From Roseicella frigidaeris (GTDB lineage Bacteria; Pseudomonadota; Alphaproteobacteria; Acetobacterales; Acetobacteraceae): DNA of 64,000 bases. Positions within the stretch are counted from its first letter, which is position 1; each line of letters starts with the position of its first letter. The notes under the pieces are model-generated. The model was not told where the DNA came from. It searched no databases and saw only the letters and a list, made by a program, of their open reading frames with translations. A program made the translations under genes and the position numbers. This document shows, in pieces, positions 8,730 through 18,189 of this stretch. The DNA lies in the NCBI RefSeq assembly GCF_003258945.1, contig NZ_QLIX01000004.1:1-64000 (forward strand), in the 5' to 3' direction.

Positions 8730-9485
8730 TCAGAAGCGCGGCGTGGCGAGGTCGATCTCCTGCGTCACCGAGAGGTCCTCGCTGAACCAGGCGGCGATGC
8801 CGGCGCGGCGCTCGCCGAGATAGTCCGGCCGGCCGGCGGCATCGAGCCGCATGGTGAGGTCGTGCCCCGGGATCAGCAGCGTCCCCGGCACCTGCCGCCA
8901 GAGGCCCCAGATGCGCTCCAGGCTGGCGCGGCTGGCGCCGGCATCCATGGTCATGTCGGTCGCCATGGAGAGCAGCTCGGCCCGGTTCTTCGCTGCATCG
9001 CCGCTGAAGACCACCGGCACCTCGCCCCCGGTCAGGCGGTAGACCAGGCAGCCCGGCGTATGGCCGGGGCAGAGATGCGCCGCGAGGCCGGGCAGGAAGC
9101 CTTCGCCATCCTCCAGCAGGTGCAGCCGCGGATGCTGCGCCAGGTCGCGCACATAGAGCTCGGGCAGCGGGTTGAAGCCGGCCGGCACCTGGCGCGCCCA
9201 GTCCATCTCCACCCGGCCGATCCAGATCGCGGCATTGGGGAAGAGCGTGTAGTTCACCGCGTGGTCCCAATGCGCATGCGTCAGCACCACATCGGTCACG
9301 CTCTCCGGCGCGCAGCCGGCCGCCTGCAACTGCCGGCCGAATTCCGGCCGCACCGCGAAGGCGCCGACATCGATCAGGATGCTGCGGCCCTCGCCGCGCA
9401 GCAGGGCGATGGTGCTCCAGCCGAGGCCGCCATGGCAGAGCGACTTGCCGGGATAGCCCTGGATCAGCACGTCGAGCCGGTACAT
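8730..9485 (-). CDS. Metallo-beta-lactamase-fold hydrolase, lactonase-like
   Basis: A 251-residue protein with the zinc motif THAHWDH (His70, His72, Asp74, His75), then PGHTPG, SGDAAK and IPGHD, which give the remaining metal ligands. The layout resembles N-acyl-homoserine lactonases of the AiiA type and related lactone hydrolases, but these families are broad and quorum quenching is not shown. There is no signal peptide, so it is cytoplasmic. It is divergent from the DMT transporter gene, with a 119-base shared upstream region. Confidence 0.8.
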   Translation of the reverse strand: MYRLDVLIQGYPGKSLCHGGLGWSTIALLRGEGRSILIDVGAFAVRPEFGRQLQAAGCAPESVTDVVLTHAHWDHAVNYTLFPNAAIWIGRVEMDWARQVPAGFNPLPELYVRDLAQHPRLHLLEDGEGFLPGLAAHLCPGHTPGCLVYRLTGGEVPVVFSGDAAKNRAELLSMATDMTMDAGASRASLERIWGLWRQVPGTLLIPGHDLTMRLDAAGRPDYLGERRAGIAAWFSEDLSVTQEIDLATPRF

Positions 9486-9604
9486 CGCATTCGTCCTTCC
9501 CCGGGGCCGCCCGCAGCGCCGCCAGCCTTGCGGCGCGGCCGCGGCGCGTCAACCGTGCGGCAAGGGCTTTGCTGCATCGCAGCGGGGTCGTAAGGGTGGC
9601 CATC

Positions 9605-10513
9605 ATGGACTCGTCCCGCGCGGAATCGTCCCGCGCCTTGGCCGGCCTCGGGCTGATGCTCGCCGCCACCACCGCCTTCGCCGGCATGGGCGTCTGCTTC
9701 CGCCTCGCCATCCAGGATGGGCTGCCGCTGCCCCTGCTGCCCTTCGCGCGCGGCGCCTTCACCCTGCTGATCCTGGCGCCCTGGCTGCTGCGCCAGGGCC
9801 CCTCGGCGCTCGCCACGCGGCGCCCTTGGGGGCATGCGCTGCGCTGCGCCGCCGGCATCGCCAGCTTCATGCTCTACCTCGTGGCCATCGCCTGGATGCG
9901 CCTGGCCGACGCGGTGGCGATCATGCAGGCCAAGCCGCTCTGGGCGCTGCCGCTCGCCGTGCTGCTGCTCGGCGAGCAGTTGCGGCGGGAGCGGGTGCTG
10001 GCGGCGCTGCTCGGCTTCCTCGGCGTGCTGGTCATCGCCCGGCCGGACGGGGCGATGAGCGAGACCGCCCTGCTCGGCGTCCTCGCCGCGGTCGCCAGCG
10101 GCATCACCGGGGCGCTGGTGATGATCGCCATGAAGCGCATGGCGGCGACCGAGCCGCCGCCGCGCGTCGTCGCCTGGTACGGCATCAGCTCGGTGCTGGT
10201 CTGGGGGCCGGTCTCGGCGCTGGTCTGGGATTCCCCCTCGCCCATCGCCCTGCTCGGCCTGTTCGGCGGCTCGGCGCTGGCGGTGGCGGGCGACCTGCTG
10301 CTGCAGGCGGCCTCGCGCCGGGCGGAGATCGGGCTGCTGGCGCCGGTCGACTATGCCGGCATCCCGATCACCGCGCTCTTCGCGCTGCTGCTGTTCCACG
10401 AGCAGCCGGGCTGGAGCCTCGCCCTCGGCACGGCGCTGATGCTGGCCGCGACGCTCTGGCTGGCCCAAGGGGCGCGACGCGGGGCGCGACGGGGCGCGCG
10501 CCCGCGGGGATGA
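9605..10513 (+). CDS. DMT-family (EamA) transporter
   Basis: A 302-residue integral membrane protein of ten predicted segments in two EamA halves; the first half begins LAGLGLMLAATTAFAGMGVCF, and the second contains GLFGGSALAVAGDLLLQAAS and PVDYAGIPITALFALLLF. Such proteins usually export amino acids or other metabolites. I chose the ATG at 9605 (AAGGGTGG upstream) over a TTG 36 bases earlier. The arginine-rich tail RRGARRGARPRG is likely cytoplasmic. Confidence 0.85.
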   Translation: MDSSRAESSRALAGLGLMLAATTAFAGMGVCFRLAIQDGLPLPLLPFARGAFTLLILAPWLLRQGPSALATRRPWGHALRCAAGIASFMLYLVAIAWMRLADAVAIMQAKPLWALPLAVLLLGEQLRRERVLAALLGFLGVLVIARPDGAMSETALLGVLAAVASGITGALVMIAMKRMAATEPPPRVVAWYGISSVLVWGPVSALVWDSPSPIALLGLFGGSALAVAGDLLLQAASRRAEIGLLAPVDYAGIPITALFALLLFHEQPGWSLALGTALMLAATLWLAQGARRGARRGARPRG

Positions 10514-10519
10514 CGGCCG

Positions 10520-11485
10520 TCAGTCGATCCGCAGCCCCATCCTCTGGATGATCGCGCTCTCCTCGGCATAGAGCTTGCGCGCGAAGCCGGCATACTCCTC
10601 CGGCCCCATGTAGCGCACCGGCATGTCGAAGCGCTCGAGCGTCTCGACATGCTTCGGGTCGAGCAGCGCCGCGCGGAAGGCATCGTGCAGCACCCGGACG
10701 GTGCCGGGGTCGATGCCCTTCGGCCCGACGATGCCATAGGGGCTGTCGGCGACGATATCGATGCCCACCTCGCGCAGCGTCGGCACCTCGGGGAAGCGCT
10801 TCGCCCGCTCGGCGGTCCAGACCACCAGCAGGCGCAGCCGTCCCTCCTGCACCAGCTGCGCCCAGCCGGTGCTGTCGGCATTCGCCACCACCTGGCCGCC
10901 GAGCACCGCCTGGGTGTTGTCGGCGCCGCCCTTGAAGGGCACGTGCAGCCACTCGATCCCCTCGGCCTGGGCGATGCGCTCCATGGTGATGTGCAGCGTG
11001 CTGCCGACGCCGGGCGTGCCATAGGTGACCTGGCCGGGATTGGCCTTGGCATGGGCGAGGAATTCCTGCCAGGTCCGCCAGGGCTGGTCGGCCCGCACCA
11101 CCACGCCGAAGACATAGCCGGTGAGGTGGATGATGTAGGTGAAGTCGGCGATCGGGTCGAAGCTCGGCCGGCGCGTCATCACCGGCAGACGGAAGGCGCT
11201 GATCGGCATCTGCCCGACCAGCGTGCCGTCGGCGCTCCGCTCCTGCGCCATCATCTGGGCGCCGAGGGTGCCGGTCGCGCCCGGCCGGTTCTCCACCACC
11301 ACCGGCTGGCCGAACCGCTTCGCGGCGATCTCCGACAGCACCCGGAATTGCGTGTCGGCGGAGCCGCCGGGCAGCCAGGGCACGACGAGGCGGATCGGGC
11401 GGTCGGGGAAGGCGGCGAGGGCGGGGCTCGCCAGCGCGGCCGCGCCGAGGGCGAGCAGGCCGCGCCGGCGGTGAAGCAGGGTCAT
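10520..11485 (-). CDS. Bug/TctC-type tripartite tricarboxylate transporter receptor
   Basis: A 321-residue periplasmic protein with signal peptide RRRGLLALGAAALASPALA, FPDRPIRLVVPWLPGGSAD, VVENRPGATGTLGA and YGTPGVGST, the standard motifs of this receptor family, which binds small carboxylates and related compounds. The ATG at 11485 has GGAGGAG upstream; the longer open frame to 11821 does not resemble the family. No TctA/TctB membrane genes are nearby, as is common for these greatly expanded receptors, so its transport partner or sensor role is unknown. Confidence 0.9.
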   Translation of the reverse strand: MTLLHRRRGLLALGAAALASPALAAFPDRPIRLVVPWLPGGSADTQFRVLSEIAAKRFGQPVVVENRPGATGTLGAQMMAQERSADGTLVGQMPISAFRLPVMTRRPSFDPIADFTYIIHLTGYVFGVVVRADQPWRTWQEFLAHAKANPGQVTYGTPGVGSTLHITMERIAQAEGIEWLHVPFKGGADNTQAVLGGQVVANADSTGWAQLVQEGRLRLLVVWTAERAKRFPEVPTLREVGIDIVADSPYGIVGPKGIDPGTVRVLHDAFRAALLDPKHVETLERFDMPVRYMGPEEYAGFARKLYAEESAIIQRMGLRID

Positions 11486-11586
11486 TCTCGGGACTCCTCC
11501 GGGCTTTGTCCCGAGACTGCGCATGCCGCGGCGCCGGCGCAACCCATCAAGCCCCCGAAATGATGCCGCCCGCCGCTGCCCGTTGC

Positions 11587-11611
11587 CCGGCCGAGGCTTT
11601 GCCTCGGCCGG
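11587..11611. terminator. Perfect 11-bp stem hairpin downstream of lptD
   Basis: CCGGCCGAGGC-TTT-GCCTCGGCCGG forms a perfect stem with a three-base loop about 70 bases past the lptD stop and before the Bug receptor gene. No U-run follows on the minus strand, so it may be a Rho-assisted terminator or an mRNA-stabilising hairpin. Confidence 0.5.
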
Positions 11612-11682
11612 CTGCGACGCGCCGCCGACCCCGCAGCGACTCCGGCCCCCCGCGGCGTCGCGCAGCGACGTCGTGGGGCTTG

Positions 11683-14022
11683 CTACAGCGCCCGGAAGAA
11701 GTACTCGCCGAGCGTCTTGAAGCCGATGCGGAACAGCACGACGGTGTTCGCCGGATAGAGCGTCGCCGTGGTCGGGTCCTGGGCGAAGCGCTTGATGAAG
11801 CGCCCCTCCAGGATGAAGCACTCGTCCTCGTAGCCGGCGAAGCCCTGCATCAGCACCCAGCGGCCGATGCCGAGATCGTATTTCGCCGCGAAGCCGGCGC
11901 GCCAGTACTGGTTGATCTTGCCGGCGATGCCGGCCGAGACCTCGTCGCGCGAGCGCGAGGCGGTACGCCCGACCGTGTCCGAGGTCAGGTAGGGCAGCGG
12001 CACGGAATAGAGGTAGCCGGCCGAGAAGGTGACGCCCTTGACGGTCAGGTTCGCCGTGGTGTCGGCCAGCTGCCGGTTCAGCGGCTGGTCGCCCTTGGTG
12101 CGGACGCGGCCGATGGTCTCGAACCAGGAGACGGGCGCCACCCGCAGCCGCGCCACCCAGGCCGAGGCGCGCTCGTCGAGGCCGGAGCCGGCATAGGGGT
12201 TCTCGTTGCGGAAATCATTGTCGAAGCGGTAGGAGCGGCCGACCAGCCCTTCCACCTGCCCGCCATTCGGGAAATCCCAGGCGCTGCGCATGGCGGCATC
12301 CACCCGGCTGCCGCCCTCCTGCCGGTCGCGGCCGTTGAAGCGGTTGAGGGCGAAGAGGTTGGCGTCGGTGAACTCGAAATCGACGCTGTCCTCGTTCGGG
12401 ATGCTGCGCTGCGGCCCCATGCGCGGGCCGGTGACGAGTTGCACCCGCGGCTCGATGGTCTGGGTGCCGTATGCGCCGGCCGAGCGGACGAAGGGCATGC
12501 GCCAATCGACGGCGGCGCGGATGTTGCCGACGCCGCGCGTGCCGTTGGCGTCCGGCAGGTTGGTCGGCGGCTCCTGCTGGCCCTGGGCGCGGTAGCCGAT
12601 GCCGTCCGCCAGCAGCTTGAAGGTCCAGACGCCGCCGAGCCCGTCGATCTCCGGCCGCTCCCAGCGGGCGCGGGTGGCGATGCGCTGCGACTGGCTGCCG
12701 ATGTCGCGGTAGATGCCGAGCAGCCCGGCATCGAGGGTGAGGAAGCCGCCGAGCACCTTCTCCCGCGGTGCCCGCTCGGCATAGATGTTCGGCAGCACAT
12801 AGGGCACCTGGCGGGTGTCGTCCGAGGTGCGCAGGCCCTGATAGGCGCGGGCATCGAGGCGGACATAGCCCTGGGTGTCCCAGAAGCCCTCGGTATAGAC
12901 CTGGCTGGTCAGCACCCGCCGGTATTCGTAGCGGAAGGTGCGGAGATAGATCTCGCTGCTGGCGCGGTTCAGGTCGAAGCCGGCGCGCCAGTTCTCGTCG
13001 ACGGTGAAGCGGCCCTTGAGGAAGATGTGGCCGGCCAGCTCCTCCTTGCCGCCGGTATCCTTGCCGTTGAGGCCGCCGATCGAGGCGCTGCCCAGGATCT
13101 CGCCGCTGTTGAACAGCTTGCGGTACTCGAGCCCGAGATTGGGATACTGCCGCGAGGAGACGATGGGCGTGATGGTGAGGTCGGAGGTGTCGTCGATCGC
13201 CCAGAAATAGGGCGTCTCGAAGAAGGCGCCGAGGAAGCGGGTATAGCCCACGGTCGGGAAGAGGAAGCCCGAGGCGCGCGGCGTCGAGGGATCGGGGTGC
13301 GAGAGATAGGGCGTGTAGAGCACCGGCACGCCGAAGAAGCGCACCGTGGCGTCGCGGTAGGAGATGCGCAGCGCCTCCTTGTCCTGCGTCGCGCGGCGGG
13401 CCTGCACCTGCCAGAGCGGCGGCGCGGTCGGGTCGTCCTTGCAGAGGTCGCAGGAGGAATAGACCACGCGGCCGAGCTCATTGATCGTGCCGCCGGTGCG
13501 GCGGGCGCCGTTCGCCGCCATCTTGCCGTTGGCCGCGAGCAACGCCCGCACCCCCTCCAGCACGCCGTCGCGGAAGCGGTCCTTCAGCTCGGCGGAGTCG
13601 GCGAAGAGCACCGTGCCGTCCGGCTCGAGCAGCTGCACGTTGCCGCGGGCGGTGGCGACGCCGGTGTTGCGGTCATAGGTGAACTCGTCGGCCCGCATCA
13701 GCCGCTCGCCCTGCCAGGCCTCGACCTTGCCGCGGGCGGTGACCAGGCCCTTCTCGCGGTCGTACTCCACCTCGTCGGCGGTGAAGGTGACGGGGGCGTT
13801 GGTGTCCTGGCGCGAGCCGCCGCCGAGGCCGGCGAAGGGCTCGATCCGCTGCGTCCCCGGCTGGCCGACGGAGGGCGCCGGCGTCGGGTCGCGCGGGGTC
13901 ACGCTCGGCTGGTCGAACTGCGCCAGCGCCGGCAGCGGCAGGCTGGGGAGGGTCAGGCCGAGCAGCAGCGGGGCGAGGGCGCGGGCGGCGCCGGCGCGCC
14001 GCCGGGGAGCGGCAGGGCTCAT
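11683..14022 (-). CDS. lptD: LPS assembly outer-membrane protein LptD
   Basis: A 779-residue protein: signal peptide to about residue 35 (LTLPSLPLPALAQ), an OstA/LptA-like N-domain (FTADEVEYDREKGLVTARGKVE, about 80-150), then the large LptD beta-barrel region with YTPYLSHPDPSTPRASGFLFP near 238-258. A Cys-x2-Cys (SSCDLC) lies before the barrel. It receives LPS from the periplasmic bridge and inserts it into the outer leaflet. The start overlaps the lptG stop as ATGA, giving an lptF-lptG-lptD operon. The surA-pdxA-ksgA genes that often follow in proteobacteria are absent here. Confidence 0.95.
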   Translation of the reverse strand: MSPAAPRRRAGAARALAPLLLGLTLPSLPLPALAQFDQPSVTPRDPTPAPSVGQPGTQRIEPFAGLGGGSRQDTNAPVTFTADEVEYDREKGLVTARGKVEAWQGERLMRADEFTYDRNTGVATARGNVQLLEPDGTVLFADSAELKDRFRDGVLEGVRALLAANGKMAANGARRTGGTINELGRVVYSSCDLCKDDPTAPPLWQVQARRATQDKEALRISYRDATVRFFGVPVLYTPYLSHPDPSTPRASGFLFPTVGYTRFLGAFFETPYFWAIDDTSDLTITPIVSSRQYPNLGLEYRKLFNSGEILGSASIGGLNGKDTGGKEELAGHIFLKGRFTVDENWRAGFDLNRASSEIYLRTFRYEYRRVLTSQVYTEGFWDTQGYVRLDARAYQGLRTSDDTRQVPYVLPNIYAERAPREKVLGGFLTLDAGLLGIYRDIGSQSQRIATRARWERPEIDGLGGVWTFKLLADGIGYRAQGQQEPPTNLPDANGTRGVGNIRAAVDWRMPFVRSAGAYGTQTIEPRVQLVTGPRMGPQRSIPNEDSVDFEFTDANLFALNRFNGRDRQEGGSRVDAAMRSAWDFPNGGQVEGLVGRSYRFDNDFRNENPYAGSGLDERASAWVARLRVAPVSWFETIGRVRTKGDQPLNRQLADTTANLTVKGVTFSAGYLYSVPLPYLTSDTVGRTASRSRDEVSAGIAGKINQYWRAGFAAKYDLGIGRWVLMQGFAGYEDECFILEGRFIKRFAQDPTTATLYPANTVVLFRIGFKTLGEYFFRAL

Positions 14023-15146
14023 CCATCCTCCAGGTGCAGCAGCAGGGCGAGAGCGAGCAGCAGCCCGGCGATGGTCGGCGCCCAGGCGGCGAGCTCGACC
14101 GGCAGGGTGCCGGCCTCGCCGAACTCGCTGGTGATCTTGTCGAGCACGAAGAGCGCGAAGCCGGCCGCGACGCCGGCGCCGATCATCTGCGCCACCCCGC
14201 CGCGGCGCGAGGGGCGCATGGAGAAGCCGGCGGCGAGCAGCGCCATGGCGGCGGCGAGCACGGGCAGGGCGAGCAGGCTCTGGAAATGCAGCTGGTGCCG
14301 CACCGCGGAGAAACCCGCCGCCTCCAGCACCGCGATGAAGCCGGGCAGCGCCCAGAAGGAGAGCGTGTCGGGCGAGGCGAAGCTGTTCTCGATCCGGTCG
14401 GGCGTCAGCTCGGTGGGGAAGGAGAGCGTCTCGCGCCGGCCGGCGCTGCGGTCGGCGTTGAAGGTCACGCTGTCCTCCAGCACCCAGCGGCCGGGCAGCA
14501 GCCGGGCGCGCGGCGCCTCGATCCGCGCCAGCGGCCGGTCGCCGGCGGAAAGCCGCCAGAGGCTGACATCGGTGAGGGTGAACTCGCCCGGCCTTTCGCT
14601 CGGCCGATTGGCGGCGGCGGGGCGGCCGGAGAGGATCGCGACCCCCTGCGGCTCCAGCCCGCGATCCGCCTGGCGCAGCCAGAGCCGGCCGCCGGCGATC
14701 GCCGTCAGCCCGGCGCTCGCCCGCAGATAGGCGTAGTCCAGCCGCTCGGCGCGGGCGAGCATCACCGAGGAGAGCGGCGAGACGGCGGTGGTGGCGATGA
14801 CGCCGAAGAGCAGGGCGACGGCGAGCGGCCCGGAGAGGAAGCCCCAGGCCGAGATGCCGGCGGCGCGCGCCACCACCAGCTCGGAGGAGCGGGTCAGCCG
14901 CCAGAAGGCGAGGATGCCGCCGAGCAGGATGGCGAAGGGCAGGATCTGCAGCGCGACGAAGGGCAGGCGCAGCCCGGCGATGGTCGCCACCAGGGCGAAG
15001 CCGGCATCCGGCCGCGCCGCGGCCCGGCGCAGCAGCTCGATGAAGTCGAAGAGCGAGACCAGCAGGGTCAGCCCGGCCAGCATCGCGAAGGTCGCGCCGA
15101 GGAAGCGGCGCGCGACATAGAGGGTGAGGGTGGTGGCGATGGTCAT
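14019..15146 (-). CDS. lptG: LPS export ABC transporter permease LptG
   Basis: A 375-residue protein with three N-terminal membrane segments (FLGATFAMLAGLTLLVSLFDFIELL and following), a periplasmic beta-jellyroll region (about 130-270), and three C-terminal segments ending LALALLLHL. The coupling region RSSELVVARAAGIS matches the YjgP/YjgQ family. Together with LptF and the ATPase LptB (not in the window) it extracts LPS from the inner membrane. Its ends overlap both neighbours by four bases, so translation is coupled. Confidence 0.95.
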   Translation of the reverse strand: MTIATTLTLYVARRFLGATFAMLAGLTLLVSLFDFIELLRRAAARPDAGFALVATIAGLRLPFVALQILPFAILLGGILAFWRLTRSSELVVARAAGISAWGFLSGPLAVALLFGVIATTAVSPLSSVMLARAERLDYAYLRASAGLTAIAGGRLWLRQADRGLEPQGVAILSGRPAAANRPSERPGEFTLTDVSLWRLSAGDRPLARIEAPRARLLPGRWVLEDSVTFNADRSAGRRETLSFPTELTPDRIENSFASPDTLSFWALPGFIAVLEAAGFSAVRHQLHFQSLLALPVLAAAMALLAAGFSMRPSRRGGVAQMIGAGVAAGFALFVLDKITSEFGEAGTLPVELAAWAPTIAGLLLALALLLHLEDG

Positions 15147-16318
15147 GCCGGGCCCGCCGCCGGCCGGCGCGGCCGGCGCAGATGCGGCAGGCCGGGCATC
15201 CCGCCGATCACCCAGGCCGAGACCAGCCCGGGCACCAGGGCATTCACCCAGATCAGCGGGATCATGACGTTCTGCCGTGCCGCGAGGTTGCCGGTCATCA
15301 GGCCGATCGCCAGCAGCCCCACCACCACCATGATGCCGGTGAACAGCCGCAGGCCGCCGCCATGCCGGCGGAACTGCCCGGTCAGCGCGGTGGCGAGCGC
15401 GACCAGGCCGAAGCCGATGGCGTTCAGCGGCGAGGCCAGGCGCTGATGCGCCTCGGCCCGGAAGCGCCGCAGGTCGCGGTCGGGCACGTGGTCGGCCGGG
15501 TCGGGGTGCAGCAACTCGTCGATCGTCCGCTCCTGGGCGTTGCGGTAGCGGTCCGCCTCCGCCGTGGCGCCCCGGCTGGTGCGGGCGAGGTCGACGCTGT
15601 TCTCGCTGAAGGAGAGGACCGAGAGGCGGGTGGTGGCCGGCGTCCCGGGCGGCGCGCCGGCCGGGGGCGGCACCCGCTCGACCTGCTGCCGCTCGCCGTT
15701 CTCGAGCGTCACGCGCGGGCCGTTCGGGCCCGGGGTGATGCGGCCGGCCTCGGCCAGGATGGTGACCGGCGCCCCCCGCTCCCGCGCGTCGTGGATCAGG
15801 ATGCCGCGCAGCGTGCCGTCGGGGTCGCGGTAGCGGGCATAGACGGTGAGGTCGTCGCCGACCGAGGAGAACACCCCCTCCTGCACCAGGATGGCGGCGA
15901 GCTGGTTGCGGATCTCGTATTGCCAGGCCCGGAAGGCGGCCTGGCTGGAGGGCACCAGCCAGAGATTGAGCCCGTAGCAGAGCAGCGCGGCGAGCCCGGC
16001 GAGCGCCAGCGCCGGCCGGGCAAGCCGCCATTGCGACAGGCCGGCAGCCCGCATCACCACCAGCTCGCGGTCCGCGGCCAGGCGGACATAGACGAAGAGC
16101 GTCACCACGAAGGTGGTGATCGGCAGGATGACGGCGAAGAAGCTCGGCAGCAGCAGGCCGGTCAGCTCGATGAACACCATGAAGGAGAGGCCGCGGTCGA
16201 GCACCAGCTCGATGAAGCGGAGCGACTGCGTCAGCCAGACCAGCGCCGCCAGGCCGATGGTGACGGCGAGCAGGGCGACGGAGAGCTGACGGAAGATGTA
16301 ACGATCGAGCCGGGTCAT
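15143..16318 (-). CDS. lptF: LPS export ABC transporter permease LptF
   Basis: A 391-residue YjgP/YjgQ-family permease: MTRLDRYIFRQLSVALLAVTIGL at the N-terminus, the coupling motif RELVVMRAAGLS near residue 84-95, a periplasmic domain from about 125 to 285, and C-terminal membrane segments. It is the first gene of the lptF-lptG-lptD string and so likely lies under the operon promoter in the 255-base gap shared with the divergent acyl-CoA synthetase. Which of the two permeases is F rather than G rests on order and N-terminal sequence. Confidence 0.92.
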   Translation of the reverse strand: MTRLDRYIFRQLSVALLAVTIGLAALVWLTQSLRFIELVLDRGLSFMVFIELTGLLLPSFFAVILPITTFVVTLFVYVRLAADRELVVMRAAGLSQWRLARPALALAGLAALLCYGLNLWLVPSSQAAFRAWQYEIRNQLAAILVQEGVFSSVGDDLTVYARYRDPDGTLRGILIHDARERGAPVTILAEAGRITPGPNGPRVTLENGERQQVERVPPPAGAPPGTPATTRLSVLSFSENSVDLARTSRGATAEADRYRNAQERTIDELLHPDPADHVPDRDLRRFRAEAHQRLASPLNAIGFGLVALATALTGQFRRHGGGLRLFTGIMVVVGLLAIGLMTGNLAARQNVMIPLIWVNALVPGLVSAWVIGGMPGLPHLRRPRRPAAGPA

Positions 16319-16573
16319 GGGGTTGGCGGCACCCTAGCGGCGGCGGGGGGCGGCGGAAAGCGCCGGAGGGCCGCAGCGTCGCCGGGACGCCGGGGGTGTG
16401 GCCGCGCTGCGCCGCGCGCCCGGCCGCCGCGGCCCGCACGGCGGCGTGAGGCGGCATCGGAGACCAAGGCGGCGGCGGCGACGCATCGCAGTGGACAGGC
16501 TCCCGCCGGCGGTGTCGAGTAGGCGAAAGGCCGATACGGCCGCGGGTTGAAACGTCGCGTCGCGAGGCGGAAC

Positions 16574-18151
16574 ATGGGTGCACTCCTGACCCTCGGGCAG
16601 ATGCTCAGCGTGCAGGCGCGCCTGCAGGGCGAGCGAATCGGCGCGCGCGACCTCGAGCGCCACATGACCTTCCGGCAATGGGAAGCGCGGGCGAACCGGC
16701 TGGCGAACGCGCTGCTGGGGCTCGGCCTGGCCAAGGGCGACCGGGTGGCGGTGCTCGCCTACAACCGCATCGAATGGGTCGAGATCTATGCCGCGACCGC
16801 GAAGGCCGGGCTGGTCGCGGTGCCGATCAACTTCCGCCTCGTCGGCCCCGAGATCCGCTTCATCCTCGAGAACAGCGAGGCGGCGGCGCTGATCGTCGAG
16901 GCGCCGCTGCTCGGCCCGGTCGAGGAGATCGCGCCGGGGCTGCGGATCGGGCCGGAGCGCTGCATCCATCTCGGCGCCGGCCCGGCGCCGGCGGGCTGGT
17001 GCCGCTACGAGGGGCTGATCGAAGCGGCGTCCGAGGCCGCGCCGCCGATCGAGGTGCTGCCAGAGGACCCCTGGTGCCTCATGTACACCTCGGGGACCAC
17101 CGGCAACCCGAAGGGGGCGATCCGCGGGCATCGCGGCATGGCCATGCTGGCGATGATGACGCGCGTCGAGTTCGGCCTGCGGCGGCGCGACGAGGCGCTG
17201 CTGGTCATGCCGATGTGCCACGCCAATTCGCTGAACTTCTTCTCGGCCTTCCTCTATGGCGGCTCGGCCATCGGCGTCTTCTCGCGGCCGAGCTTCGACC
17301 CCGTGCTCTGCCTCCGGACCCTGGCCGGGACGGGCGCGACCTTCACCTCGCTGGTGCCGACGCATTACGAGATGATGCTCGACAGCCGCACCGCGCTCGA
17401 GGCCCGCGACTTCGCCCGGGTCGAGAAGCTGCTGGTCTCCTCCGCCCCGGCGCGGGCCGAGACCAAGCGGGCGGTGATGGAGATGTTCCCCAATTCCGGC
17501 CTCTTCGAGCTCTACGGCTCCACCGAGGCCGGCTGGGTGACGATGCTGCATCCGGACGAGCAGTTCGACCAGCTCGGCACGGTCGGGCGCGAGGTGGTGG
17601 GCTCGGCGCCGATCCGCCTGCTCGACGAGGCCGGGCGGGAGGTGCCGGATGGCGAGCCGGGCGAGCTCCATTCCTGCAGCCCCTATGCCTTCGACGGCTA
17701 CTGGCGGCTGCCGGAGAAGACGGCCGAGGCCTATCGCGGCGACTACCTGACGGTCGGCGACGTCGCCATGCGCGGGCCGGACGGCTATATCCGCCTGCTC
17801 GACCGCAAGAAGAACATGATCATCACCGGCGGCGAGAACGTCTATCCCTCCGAGGTCGAGGCGCTGCTCGCCTCGCATCCGGCGGTGCGGGATGCCATCG
17901 TCATCGGCCTGCCCGACGCCCGCTGGGGCGAGCGGGTGCATGCCGCGGTGGTGCTGCGCGAGGGGGCGAGCCTGACCGAGGCGGCGCTGCTGGACTGGAG
18001 CCGTCCGCGGCTGGCCGGCTACAAGCGCCCGCGCTCGGTCTCCTTCCTCCGCGACGAGCAGGTGCCGCGCAACGCCACGGGCAAGGTGCTGCACCGGGTG
18101 CTGAAGACGCAGCTCGCCACGGAAGACGGTCCGCGGCAGGACAAGGGCTGA
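16574..18151 (+). CDS. AMP-dependent acyl-CoA synthetase/ligase
   Basis: A 525-residue adenylate-forming enzyme. The P-loop YTSGTTGNPKG starts at residue 171, ELYGSTEAGW gives the A5 motif, YLTVGDVAMRGPDGYI holds the ribose-binding Asp, and RNATGKVLHR carries the C-terminal Lys for adenylation. It activates a carboxylic acid to its CoA thioester. The ATG at 16574 is preceded by GAGGCGGA; a start nine codons earlier is possible. It is followed after 38 bases by a thiamine-diphosphate enzyme, suggesting the CoA ester is that enzyme's substrate. Confidence 0.88.
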   Translation: MGALLTLGQMLSVQARLQGERIGARDLERHMTFRQWEARANRLANALLGLGLAKGDRVAVLAYNRIEWVEIYAATAKAGLVAVPINFRLVGPEIRFILENSEAAALIVEAPLLGPVEEIAPGLRIGPERCIHLGAGPAPAGWCRYEGLIEAASEAAPPIEVLPEDPWCLMYTSGTTGNPKGAIRGHRGMAMLAMMTRVEFGLRRRDEALLVMPMCHANSLNFFSAFLYGGSAIGVFSRPSFDPVLCLRTLAGTGATFTSLVPTHYEMMLDSRTALEARDFARVEKLLVSSAPARAETKRAVMEMFPNSGLFELYGSTEAGWVTMLHPDEQFDQLGTVGREVVGSAPIRLLDEAGREVPDGEPGELHSCSPYAFDGYWRLPEKTAEAYRGDYLTVGDVAMRGPDGYIRLLDRKKNMIITGGENVYPSEVEALLASHPAVRDAIVIGLPDARWGERVHAAVVLREGASLTEAALLDWSRPRLAGYKRPRSVSFLRDEQVPRNATGKVLHRVLKTQLATEDGPRQDKG

Positions 18152-18189
18152 GCGCGGCGCCGAACGACGAGACTTCGAGGAGACGCGGC

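Noticed and set aside
11506-14730. A 1074-codon open frame on the plus strand opposite lptD and lptG
   Set aside because: Its product is a Gly/Ala/Arg/Val-rich string with no domain, and the minus-strand frames match LptD and LptG throughout. Long antisense frames are expected at this G+C content.
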